From: Paramoeba atlantica
Taxonomy: Eukaryota > Discosea
Reading direction: 5' to 3'
Assembly: GCA_977017575.1 (NCBI GenBank)
Contig: CDRNVI010000047.1
Span: 299,952 to 363,951 of the forward strand
DNA length: 64,000 nucleotides
The notes beneath the pieces are model-generated. The model was not told the DNA's origin. It saw nothing but the letters and a program-made list of their open reading frames with translations, and did no database searches. This document shows, piece by piece, positions 18,218 to 27,721 of this stretch; positions within the stretch are counted from its first letter, which is position 1, and every line of letters begins with the position of its first letter. A program made the translations under genes and the position numbers.

Positions 18218-18230
18218 ACAAATGTTGTTT

Positions 18231-18327
18231 AGGCGCTTCGTTAAACGCGGTGGATGTTTTCAACTTAGAGGTCACCACTGCTGCGCGCTTCGCGTTGAAA
18301 ACTACCACCGCGTTTAGCGAAGGGACT
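18231..18327 (+). repeat. Hairpin element (duplicated with LRR gene)
   Basis: Same position relative to the LRR stop codon and same AGGCGCTTCG start as the copy at 9896, showing that the element was in place before the duplication. Confidence 0.8.
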
Positions 18328-18336
18328 AAAAAAGAA

Positions 18337-18655
18337 AATTTGGCCTGGAAAGCTGAAGTGGTAGAGACTCTACCAGGGAAGTGGTAGAGTAGACCGCGGC
18401 GATAATTTTTAACCCCCCTGGGGGTACCCCCCCCTGGTACGCGCGGGAGGGGTCTGACAAGGTCAAAATTTCCGAAATTTTTGGGGTGACCAAAAACAAA
18501 TTGACCCAAAAAAAAGTAAAAAAATTGTTTTTCCAAAATCGACTCCTAAAACGTATTTGGAGACTTTGGGACCTCAGCTACCATTCTACGCCGTTTTTTT
18601 CGACAGATTCGCCTCCTGCACCTACTAGTGAGGCACCCAAAACGGCCCAAAACAC
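18337..18655 (+). repeat. R2 dispersed repeat, + copy
   Basis: Order of parts: GTGGTAGAGTAGACCGCGGC, a C-run/G-run stem (AACCCCCCTGGGGGTACC), GAGGGGTCTGACAAGG, then a segment with TTTGGGACCTCAGCTACC. Related copies lie at 21020-21400 (minus), 21735-22015 (plus) and 10760-10880 (fragment). R2 resembles R1 in layout (GC-rich stem, then GTTTGGGACCT segment) but is a separate subfamily. No gene. Confidence 0.65.
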
Positions 18656-19432
18656 GTTACCTTGCACCCCAAGGCCCATCCACATGTCATACAAGGATTT
18701 TTCATTTTTGTGATTCGTACTCGAGAGATGTTCTCGAGTACATTTGATTGTAGGTTTCCCTTGCAACTCCGCAAAGAAGGAACACTCTTTGCAGTGGGAA
18801 TGATCCCCGCGCCCATGTTCGAAAACATGTTTGCGCATGCACTCATACTTAAATATATGATTCTCAGGGTTTTGATCGCCCTGTGTCGTAACACATTTCG
18901 TGCATGTAAAGCCATTGGCAAAGTTGTCTTCAATTTGAAGGTTTCTCCATGCGTCAAAATTTTCTTTTTCACGCTAGTGTTTCACGCAGTTGTCGTGATA
19001 CTGTACGCTCAATACGGAGGGTTTTCCCATGAGCTGTTGAAAAAAGGAACAAGGTTCACAAATGGTGTGCAATCCTTTTGAATGTTCCAGTATGTGCCGC
19101 TTCATCAGGGAAACAGTCAGTTCCACACGGACGTTCGCGTTTGCACATTCTTTGCAGGTGTAAAATGCACCTTCTTCGGCAACGTAATGCTGCCATGGCT
19201 CGTAAATCTGAGCTTCACTTTTGTGCTTCTTGCTAGCGCTGTGCTTTAGGGTCACAAGTACCCCTTTTTTCCCTTTCTTTCTTTGAAAGAAAGTGCAGCA
19301 TTCGCAGTTGCGATATGCTTTGCCCAGAGCTTTGTTAGAGCTCAATTGGCTACTCCCACCCCCACCTCCGGCCCCAGAAAGCGACATCTCGGCGGATCCC
19401 GACGACGCGGACCACGATGAGTCAGACGACAT
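18656..19432 (-). pseudogene. Helitron-type zinc-finger protein, 5' fragment with stop
   Basis: Starts MSSDSSWSASSG like the intact frame at 38589. It carries the fingers CECCTFF...H, YTCKECANAN...H, CEPCSFF...H, then after one in-frame TAG (18974-18976, where the relative has AAG) FTCTKC...H and CKECSFF...H. It is cut off at ~18656 by the R2 repeat. This is therefore a solitary, broken 5' piece of the same transposon family found at 22-55 kb. Confidence 0.75.
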
Positions 19433-19635
19433 AGAAGAACGTAGAAGAACGAAAATTTACTAGAAAGGAATAAATGAATTTTGTAATCAATACTAAATGC
19501 ATATTGTCTTCCGGCGCACAAGAAACGCATTTCTAAAAACGTATTTCTACAGAAAAAGAATTACTTCATAGTTTTGTTAGCAAAACTATTTTCTCATCAT
19601 CTTTCAAAACAATATTAACACCGTGCGCAAATATA

Positions 19636-19915
19636 CAGTATGCAAAAAAACTGTTCACATGTTTGACACTTTTTTGTTGTTGGTGTTTCCCTGTGGCCAT
19701 GTTTTGTGTCCCTGTGGCCACATGTTTTTCTTTACCTGCATACGATCACACTTTTGTTACAAAGCCGATTGAGTCGGAAGCTCTATGGCAACATATACCT
19801 AGTACCCACGCGTACACTACTCTGATATACTACTTCAATGCACACGACACCTGGCCACAGGGAAACACCAACAACAAAAAAGTGTCAAACCTGTGAACAG
19901 TTTTTTTGCATACTG
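19636..19915. mobile_element. Tc1/mariner-like MITE with perfect ends and TA duplication
   Basis: 280 bp. Both ends read CAGTATGCAAAAAAACTGTT inward, and the inverted repeats stay nearly perfect for ~65 bp (through TGTTGTTGGTGTTTCCC). The dinucleotide TA flanks both ends (19634-19635 and 19916-19917). There is no coding sequence. The well-preserved arms suggest fairly recent mobility, presumably driven in trans. Confidence 0.85.
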
Positions 19916-19945
19916 TAAAACAACCCTCAACTTAGAGCAAAAAAT

Positions 19946-21725
19946 ATTTCAACTTAGAAGTCACACATGCTGTGCTCTTCGCGTTGAAAACTACCACCGT
20001 GTTTAACGAAGAAACTAAAAAAGAAAATTTAGCCTGGAAAGCTGAAGAAAATTGAAATATTATAGCCAAAAATAGCCGAATTTCGGGTAAAAATGGGGTC
20101 ATTTTTGGGTATTTTTGCTCTCAAAGCACTAAATCCGACATTTTCTCGTGGGAAATCACTCGTAGGCAGGAATGACAGCCTACCGAACGTATTGGGTAGA
20201 GAATGCGACTCCAACCATACCATTTTTTCGACACAAAAAGGCCCCTTGGGGTCCGAAAAATACTTGTTCACCTTTTTTGGTCAAAAATGGGTCATTTTGG
20301 GAAGTATACCACGGCTACAAAAAAGGGATACCTTGCGAAAACAAGTAGAAAGCTAGTGTAGGTCCCAAACTAACAAAATACAATAGGGAAAGGATTTTGA
20401 AAAAAAATATTTTTTTTACCTTTTTCCGCCAAGTTGATTTTTTTTCAAATTTCTTTTTTCGAAAAAATCCGAACTTGGCGGACCCGTCCTGCGGGTACGC
20501 GGAGCCTACCGAACGTATTGGGTAGAGAATGCGACTCCAACCATACCATTTTTTCGACCCAAAAAGACCCCTTTGGGTCCGAAAAATACTTTTTGGCATT
20601 TTTTAGTCAAACATGGGTCATTTTCACAGGCATATCACGGAGAAAACAACTGCGGAGAAAGCTAGCATAGGTCCCAAACTCTCAAAATACAATTGGGGAA
20701 ATGATTTTGGAAAAATATTTTTTTGCCATTTTTTTCGCCAAGTTGAATTTTTTTTCAATTTTTTTTCCGAAAAAATCCGAACTTGGCGGGCCCGTCCTGC
20801 GGATACGAAGGGGGCTTTCGTGCGGTATGCCCCCCCCATGGACCCCCTCCTAGACCCTCCATTTTTTTCAAATTTTTTTTTCAATTTTGGACCACCGAAG
20901 CCCCCTTTAATTTCTTTTTTAGGCTCCTCGCTAAACACGGTGGTTGTTTTCAACTTAGAAGTCACTCATGCTGCGCGCTTCGCGTCGAAAACTACCACCG
21001 CGTTAAACGAAGAGCCTAAAAAAGAAAAATCTCCAAAAGATCATGAATAATCTGGGGGGTAAATGCTCGATTTTTCGGCAAAAATTGCGAAATTTTACAC
21101 CGAATTTGGGCCCTTTTTGATGCCTTCCCAGTAGGGGCAGGAGGCGGTTCTGTCGAAAAAACGTCCTATAATGGTAGCTGAGGTCCAAAACTCTTAAAAT
21201 ACGTTTTAGGAGTCGATTTTGGAAAAATAATATTTTTACTTTTTTTTGGGTCAAAAAATATTCTTTTTGGTCATCCCAAAAATTTCGGAAATTTTGACCT
21301 TGTCGGACCCCTCCCGCGCGTGCCAGGGGGGGTACCCCCAGGGGGGTGGAAAATTATCGCCGCGGCCTACTCTACCACTTCCCTGCGCTCGATTTTGAAA
21401 AGCAAAAAATTCGAAAAAAAAATTTCGCGACGTATGCCCCCCCCATGGACCGCCCCCCCTGGACCCCCCCTGGACCCCATTTTTTTGAATTTTGTTTTTC
21501 AGTTTTGGACCACCCGGGCCCCCTTTTATATTTTTTCTTCTCTTATATTACTGTGTTCCTCTTTATATTTTCACTGTTTTTGTTCACTTTTTTTGCAATA
21601 ATCGAGGGTAGAGCGGTAGTTGCGGTGGTTGTATAACTACCGCTCTACCCTCGATTATTGCAAAAAAAGTGAACAAAAACAGTGAAAATATAAAGAGGAA
21701 CACAGTAATATAATAGAAGAAAAAA
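19946..21725 (-). repeat. Cluster of R1/R2 repeats, mostly reversed
   Basis: 19946-20495 and 20502-20915 are two partial R1 copies in reverse orientation, the second lacking the hairpin end. 20921-21017 is a full hairpin. 21020-21400 is a reversed R2 copy. 21410-21725 is a reversed R1 5' half ending in a long palindrome (see separate entry). No genes are present; the open frames are low-complexity translations of G- or C-tracts. Confidence 0.65.
21531..21725. repeat. 195-bp near-perfect palindrome
   Basis: Two ~91-bp arms (21531-21621 and 21635-21725) are inverted copies of the R1 5' end, separated by 13 bases (TGCGGTGGTTGTA-like). I find about one mismatch between the arms. This is head-to-head fusion of two R1 starts, or inverted priming at the R1 hairpin end. 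Confidence 0.85.
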
Positions 21726-21734
21726 TTGCGGTGG

Positions 21735-22098
21735 TTGTAAAATTTTTGGGAGGACCAAAAAGATTTTTTTTTGACCCAAAAAAAAGCAAAAATATTATTT
21801 TTCCAAAATCGGCTTCTAAACCGTATTTGGAGAGTTTGGGACCTCAGCTACCATTCTACTCCTTTTTTTTCATCAGATTCGCCTCCTGCTCTTCCTGGGA
21901 AGGTATCCAAAACACCCCAAAATTGGGTTGAAATTCCGCAATTTTTGCCAAAAAATCGAGCTTTTTCCCCCAAAACAGTAGATTATTCATGATCTTTTGG
22001 AGATTTTTCTTTTTTAGGCTCTTCGTTAAACGCGGAGGTAGTTTTCAACGCGAAGCGCACATCATGAGCGAACGCGGTGGTTGTTTTCAACTTAGAAA
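21735..22098 (+). repeat. R2 repeat (+) followed by truncated hairpin
   Basis: 21735-22015 matches the R2 copy at 18500-18650 and the mirror image of 21020-21250. A hairpin element starts at 22016 but is interrupted after ~80 bases where the Helitron terminus begins. Confidence 0.6.
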
Positions 22099-22260
22099 AA
22101 ACTTTGATGCGATGAATCGTAAGAAAAAACGGTGCTGTGGACGAATTTAAGTCGAAAATTTCTCGAAAGAAAAGTGTTTTATTTCCTTCTCCAACCTTCG
22201 AATCATGAATTCAAAATTTTAAACCAACTTTCACTTCCAAACGTCTTCTTACACACTTAT

Positions 22261-22602
22261 TCAGAAATTTAAGTATCTGTTTCTCTTCTTTTTCCCTTTG
22301 AAGTAAACGCTCGATGCGCGCTTCGCTTCTTCCGTAGTGCTAAAACACACGTGCGCCAGTCCTTTTTTTGATACGATTGTTATGCAATCGATTTCACCAT
22401 ACGAAGCGTAATGCTTGGTAAGGTCTTCTTTAGTCGTAGAGGAGGGAAGGTATTCTATTGTGATTGAGCACTCGTCACGCTCTTCGCGCGCAGAGCGCAA
22501 AACGTGTAGAGATTCTAAGTAATCATCTCTTTTGCGCTTTGTATCTCTTTTCTTGTCGGAAATGTCGTTGCCATTGGTTGATTGATTCTCCGCCGAGGCC
22601 AT
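22261..22602 (-). CDS. Small RRM (RNA-recognition motif) protein of the Helitron, copy 1
   Basis: 113 residues from the ATG at 22602 (an open frame continues upstream but is low quality). The first 45 residues are hydrophilic and lysine/arginine-rich. A single RRM follows, with RNP2-like ITIEYL at ~47-52 and RNP1-like KGLAHVCF at ~80-87 and the usual beta-alpha-beta spacing. It ends in a basic tail (KGKKKRNRYLNF). It is intact and identical in the inverted copy at 53256-53597. RRMs bind single-stranded RNA or DNA. An RRM gene is not a standard Helitron component and may be an accessory protein. Confidence 0.75.
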   Translation of the reverse strand: MASAENQSTNGNDISDKKRDTKRKRDDYLESLHVLRSAREERDECSITIEYLPSSTTKEDLTKHYASYGEIDCITIVSKKGLAHVCFSTTEEAKRASSVYFKGKKKRNRYLNF

Positions 22603-23094
22603 AGTAACTTCAAAGAAAGTTTTCAAAAAAATCAAGCTGAGTCTAGAAACATTCAACTTAAAAAGCAATACATGAACGTAGAAGTCTTCTTTTTGAAGGG
22701 CCTGCCCGGAGGGCCCTTCGAGAGGGTGCAGACCCGCTGCCGCGGGCGGTGCTTTACCTCGTGACGTGTAATTTTGAAGGAAACAAGCTTCTGATATCTT
22801 TTTTTGAAGGGCCCGCCCGGAGCGCCCTTCGAGAGGGTACAGGCCCGCTGCCGCGGTGGGTGCTTTTGAAGCAAACAAGCTTCTGAAATTTCGATAAAAA
22901 AAATTGAAAGCAATTTTGACGGAGCGTAATTCTGCAGCTATGATGGAGACTTTTTTTTTTGTTAGAGGGCGCGTGAGCGTTGGGGTCACTCGCACTTCTT
23001 CTGCCGAAGCTGAAGACGCCGGGCTTGTGACCGGTATCAAGCGTGCTTCCCCCCTAGAGAGGTCTTCCTAAGAAGATCGTTTCAATCTAATTTC

Positions 23095-25263
23095 TTAGAA
23101 TTGATAAGTCAAATCGGTAAGCCGATTTGCTTTTTCCATGGCCGGAAATTTAGGCCTATGGTAACCTGAAGTCAGGTGTGTTCCTGGGCGATCTGTGCCC
23201 ATGCCAGGGAGCACTCGAATATCATCGAGGCATTGTGCCCTGGATATTGCTACTGTGAGCTTGGCGAGTTCCGGTCTCTTGGACCACGCCTTATCATTCA
23301 AGTCAAGAATAACACCTTTCTTCACGGTGATACCTTGTACTTTTTGATACGTATAGGCAAATCCCAATTCCACTTGAAAGTTTCCTTAGGAAGCCTTATC
23401 ATGGTGCTGCGCCTTTTTGGCGTAAAATTCTACACCTGACCCCTTCTCAATGCATTGCATAAAAGAAGGGGCTTTTCGTAGATAACGAACACCATCAATA
23501 GTGTCGTATGACAAATCGTCTGACACAAGGTCTCTCATTTCAATCACTGTCCCATTCGCAATTTTCATTGTATAAGGAGCAATGTTCTCGGTGATTACAC
23601 CGGGTGCTCCTTTTACAAATACAGAAAATGCTTCAGGGTGTGTGTCAATGAGTTTACCTTGGACGTTATCGCCTGTCCATGCGAACAATGGGCAATTGTG
23701 ACGTCTGGCAAAATTTCTTGCGATTGCGACATTAATCTTGTGCCGTTCAATATTTGTTCCAACAATGACAATTGCATTGCGGAACTTTTCTTGGTCCTCA
23801 GAGGTAAGAGGTTTTACCAATTGGATGAACTTCTTCAACCCCTCATTGGGAGCTTTTCGAAGAAGACGCAAGATATCTGAAAATACAGTATCTTGTCGTG
23901 CTCGCATTTGCTGTTTGAGTTCAAACACATACGAGACTTGAAAAATATTCTCAAAAATGGGATTATTACCAGGAGAGCTATCTTCTATGGTAAGAGACGC
24001 TCCTTGTACTGGTATCAGCTGATAAAAATCTCCAACAAAGAGCATGTTGATGCCTCCATAGGGAAGCTGCTCATTTCCTTTGATTTGCTGCAGTCTAGTG
24101 TTGATACAGGCAAGGAAACACTTGCTGATCATTGACACTTCGTCGACTATGATTAATCGACATTTCTCATACCTTTGTTGGTATGGTAGAAGGCTACTGC
24201 TTGAAAGATGTTTCAAATTTCTTGCAGTAGCCCCTATCGGTATGCAGAGGGAAGCGTGTATTGTGCAACAGTGCAGTACTGATGCGGCGATCCCAGTGGG
24301 CGCCATTGCAATACATTGGCTTCCCAGTTCTTGCATTATGAAACGGGAAACTAGACTTTGCCCGGTTCCGGGGCCACCGAGCAGAAACATACATTTCCGC
24401 TCGGGGTCTAGTTTCCCGTTTAGTAAATCTTCAATTTGATTTACGCACTGTTTCTGTGCTTGGTTCAGTTCAATGGAATTGTTGTCTTCGCGCAATATGT
24501 AGCTGCGATCGAACGTAATCTCTTCGTATTGATTACTGCGAGCCAGTGGACGATCCTCATTAAAATGAGATCTGTCCACTGGTGCACTTGGCTCAGATTG
24601 AGCCGAAGTTACAAATCGTTCGTTTTGGATCATTTCAGCATAGCGCTCTCCCGCATTTATGACTGTCATTGTCGATGCAAGATCAACATTTTCTTCAGAG
24701 GAGTTCTCAGTAGAACCTCCTAACGCGGCCGTTAAAGCTCGCGTTTGTAGTTCGCAGTATGCATTCTGCTGAACCAATCGCTCTTCATTAACCACTGCAG
24801 TGTTCTGCTGTGCTTCAAGAGCATCTTGAAGATGAGGTTCAACCTCTCGCACTTCAAGCTCATTTTCGTACGCAATGTTGCGTGCTAATCTTGCTTCTTC
24901 CAGAGTGCAAGCATCTTTGCGTCGATACAAATTTGCCGCGTTCTCAGTATTCTTCGAAGCATTTTCAAACCCTTCTAGGGTCATTTCATGGCTCGGTGAG
25001 CCTTTCGTCCATGGGGAAAACAATACCACCATGTGTTTCGCTACTCGAAGCTGGCTTCGAGCTCGTGCCCCAGGTTCTTTTGAAGAACTCAATATGGGAA
25101 AACCTGGTATAGCTGGCGCAGTGTGCAAAGAGCGCAACTGTTGTTCAACAATATAAAGGCTCAAATTCCGGGAGGCCTTCAATGTCCTCAAAGGCGTATC
25201 TCCCATTAGCACGACGTCCGCGACGACGTCTTCGATTTGTCCCGCACTCAAAATCTGAATCAT
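23095..25263 (-). pseudogene. PIF1-type Helitron helicase, copy 1 (Walker A Lys lost)
   Basis: PIF1/RRM3-type helicase domain from about residue 270: Walker A region GGPGTGQS, Walker B LIIVDEVSM, then motifs through GDFYQLIP, and after an in-frame TAA at 23386-23388 the C-terminal motif FAYTYQKVQG with AISRAQCLDD. The invariant Walker A lysine is glutamine here (codon CAA at 24360-24358), whereas the otherwise near-identical inverted copy has lysine, so this copy cannot be an active ATPase. The N-terminal ~260 residues are acidic, not recognised, and match the region at 43691-45056. Confidence 0.85.
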
Positions 25264-25423
25264 GATCCGGCTCTTCTTGAGCTAGTTCAGCTCTTTACTT
25301 ATTTACGCTGACAATGCCTGCATAGGAGAAGAACTGCACAATCATGTTCGGTGATCATTAGAGGGGCCTCTACGATACCGTTGTCGAACTCAGAGACTTG
25401 TGACGAATCATCGTCACTGATTT

Positions 25424-26233
25424 CTAGTTCTGTGTGATCTGACTTTTTTGAAAAACATCAGCAGCACATTTGGACACATGTTCCCTGAAATAATCATCCT
25501 TTTCATCAAGAATGATATGTAGTCCTCCGCGATACATCTTTGAGTAGTCGAGCGTTGTAGGGCCGTAAAGCTCCTTACTGATCCTTTGCGCCCACTCGGG
25601 CAGATCAGCGCGCATCGTCGTACCCAAAGACTTCGCGAGACCATCGTGCTCCTTCACAATGTGAATTAATTCGGAGACGTAATGTGGACTAAGATTCGTC
25701 CATAGTACACTATGAAAGTGTAGCGCATCTCTTTTTTGGCATTCTACAACACCAAAAAATGCTCGATGGCGACCAAAGAGGCCTTCAAGAACGTCACATT
25801 CTTTCTTTACCTCATCTACGTTCGACATTCCGTACAATTCGGTAAGAAGAGTACGGATTTGCCGTTTGAAAATTCTAGTGGATCTGACAGGATACCATGG
25901 CACAAGCTCAGACCGCTTGAGAAGGTTGGCCCGCATTTCCTGCATTTTCTCGCTCTCATCATTCGTAAAGATTCTTAAATCTAGAACGTTATCGTTCATG
26001 TTTGGACTCACTGTGATCCAGTAAGTTGGCAGTCCGCATCGCCTGTATAAGGCGTAGATCTGACTTTGTGATGCCTTTCGCTTTGCTAGCGAAAAGGGTA
26101 TCGTTTTTGCGCATACTTGCACAAATGGCAGAAACTTTGTTTCCAGAAGTTTCGCTTCGGAACTGTTTGGGTTCCTTATAGCCTGTTGTACAATGTGATG
26201 GAAAGCATCAGCATTGCAAAAATTCACGAACAT
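25424..26233 (-). pseudogene. Helitron Rep (HUH) domain, copy 1, C-terminally deleted
   Basis: The Helitron_like_N/Rep region is recognisable by GLPTYWITVSPNMND and by VECQKRDALHFHSVLW, in which HFH is the metal-binding HUH motif. The frame continues to SKCAADV and then jumps to FQKSQ, because ~0.9 kb carrying the rest of Rep, where the catalytic tyrosines should lie, is missing compared with 43040-43920. The frame starts 1 base out of register with the preceding segment. Confidence 0.85.
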
Positions 26234-27056
26234 CTGTGCATATCTTTGTTATACTTCAGATTTTGCACTACTGCTGATGAGGCTTCGCGGCACCGAAGCA
26301 CATCGTAGCAGTAAAATATGAATCCAGCATTCTTTGCAAATCGGGAATCCGATTGCTCTAGAATTTCCTTGATTTCATATAGTTCAAACGTTGAACCCTT
26401 GAAAGGGTACTTTTGCATCAGCGTCGGAAATGCTCCGAGCAAGATGTTTTCCATGTCGGTATACTCATTGAGTAAACCTTCTTTTTGTTTCAGTTGCATC
26501 GCCACGGCATGCGTAATTTGCGCACCCGCCGGCGCATTGCTTACAGGGTTGTGATCAGTTACAAAAGATCGTGTGATCTCACCGCGAGGATCGCGATGTA
26601 ACGTATCGGAAGCCACTGCTTGGGTGACCATGCTGTTTATGGCGTTTTCACCTTCCTGGGAAACAGATCTATCCCAAAGATGTGAGACAACGTCTCTACA
26701 ATGTTGTTCGGTAACAACGTTGATCTTTCCTTCCTCTTTCAGTTGAGCATACACGGTTATGCTCACAGAGGAAGTTTACCCAGGTGTTCGGAGTCCCTGA
26801 TTTCACCCCGAATATGCCACTCAGCTGTGCAGAACATAGTCTTTGACTACGCTTTATTCGCCGTTCGTTGGCTATCCAAACAATTTGGATGCTCTTAATC
26901 GCGCCCTCGAGATCCGGAACTCTTTCGAGTTGCAAGAGCTCAAGGGTTTCGCGTGCTGTAGCCGTCGCATGTCCAGTGAATTTCGTGTCTGGCCTTAAGG
27001 ATGCGGCATATGCGCCACCTTTCCTATGTACACTGATGATTGTGCAGTGTAAAAAC
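26224..27056 (-). pseudogene. Helitron N-terminal coding segments, copy 1
   Basis: Two out-of-register frames (27056-26696 and 26766-26224) correspond to single-frame protein in copies 2 and 3 (41440-42277): RPDTKFTGHATATARETLEL, then YAQLKEEGKINVVTEQHC, then LLGAFPTLMQKYPFKGSTFE, the last resembling the LFPTLFPYG region that precedes Rep in many Helitrons. One frameshift separates the two frames near 26750. At the site where copies 2 and 3 have a TGA stop (GEIT-stop-SFVTD), this copy has an arginine codon. Confidence 0.7.
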
Positions 27057-27430
27057 CAAACCAACCAAATCATTCCGGATTGCTCCGGATGGTCACTGGC
27101 AAGCCAGACCCTTCACAGACAGATTTGGAAGTTCCGAGGCCGACGTCCTCTACCAGTTTCCGCTTTTCCAAGGCGGCACCAACGTGCTGTTGCCAACACG
27201 CTGCGTCGACGAACTGTACGTCAACACGGCTTACCCAAGAGGTGTAAGCCCGGTTAGGGAGCTGGTTGCCTGAGGGGAGGGTCCGGGACGGTCCTTCGAG
27301 TACTGGGACTAGTCGGTTCTCAGCCCAGCCTCTTGGAGTGAGGAATATTGCGATGAGCGGGTTTGAACTCGCCGTCTGAGCACCATGTGCTTCAAACTTT
27401 GAATTCTTGCCACTCCACCACCTCCGCTCA
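27057..27430 (-). mobile_element. tRNA-derived SINE with ~10-bp target duplication
   Basis: 374 bp inserted into copy 1 of the Helitron. The flanks are GTGTAAAAAC (27047-27056) and GTGTTAAAAC (27431-27440), and copies 2 and 3 have the uninterrupted site once (41439-41452, 47057-47070). On the minus strand the 5' end holds a Pol III A-box-like TGGTGGAGTGG and a B-box-like GAGTTCAAACC about 60 bases later, as in tRNA-derived SINEs. A GCAC-ATG-GTGC stem between them resembles a class II tRNA variable arm. The 3' end is a TTGG-rich tail. No coding sequence. Confidence 0.8.
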
Positions 27431-27440
27431 GTGTTAAAAC

Positions 27441-27721
27441 ACCTTTGGAAGAAGAATCTCTTCTACCAGCGTGGGTGCTGGAAGGCGATTTGTAGAAGGT
27501 TGTTCTACTGTACCTCGGGGAATTCTCCCTTTTTTGTCCATTATTCTTTGATCCTTTGCACAAAGTTGCGCTTCGGGATTCGGAATGTCACTTTCGAGAA
27601 GAAGAAGAAGAAGAAGAAGAAGAAGAAGACACTTTCGAGAAGAATAACTTTAGAAGAATCACAACTTGTGATACGTCTTCTTCTTCTTCGTCGTCGTCGT
27701 TCATTCTCTTTTTGTACCTTT
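27441..27721 (-). pseudogene. Helitron coding segment with GAA microsatellite
   Basis: Matches copy 2 positions ~41220-41440 (LVEEILLQK, SDIPNPEAQL region) in reverse. A (GAA)11 tract at 27597-27629 and a TTC/TCG tract at 27680-27705 expand it, with a duplicated CACTTTCGAGAAG on both sides of the GAA tract. It is not an open frame. Confidence 0.65.

Larger units (their letters stand above)
15505..18336 (+). repeat. Segmental duplication, copy 2, interrupted by IS30-family element
   Basis: Homologous to 8562-9996. Positions 15505-15691 match the leader, 15692-17082 are the inserted transposon, and 17083-18336 match the remainder including the LRR gene and trailing hairpin. Identity is high throughout, so the duplication is recent. 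Confidence 0.9.
22100..25662. repeat. Left arm of 3.56-kb inverted repeat
   Basis: Near-identical reverse complement of 50198-53762. It covers the end of Rep with its shared ~0.9-kb deletion, the helicase, the RRM gene and the Helitron terminus. I noticed only a handful of differences, including the helicase Walker-A codon. Confidence 0.9.

Noticed and set aside
23095-25263. Viral or Polinton origin for the PIF1 helicase region
   Set aside because: A Helitron Rep HUH domain lies upstream in the same order in three copies and no capsid, polymerase or integrase gene is present.
27350-27430. Possible functional class II tRNA gene
   Set aside because: A and B boxes and a variable-arm-like stem exist, but acceptor and T stems do not pair properly, and the segment is the head of an element with target duplications; called a SINE.
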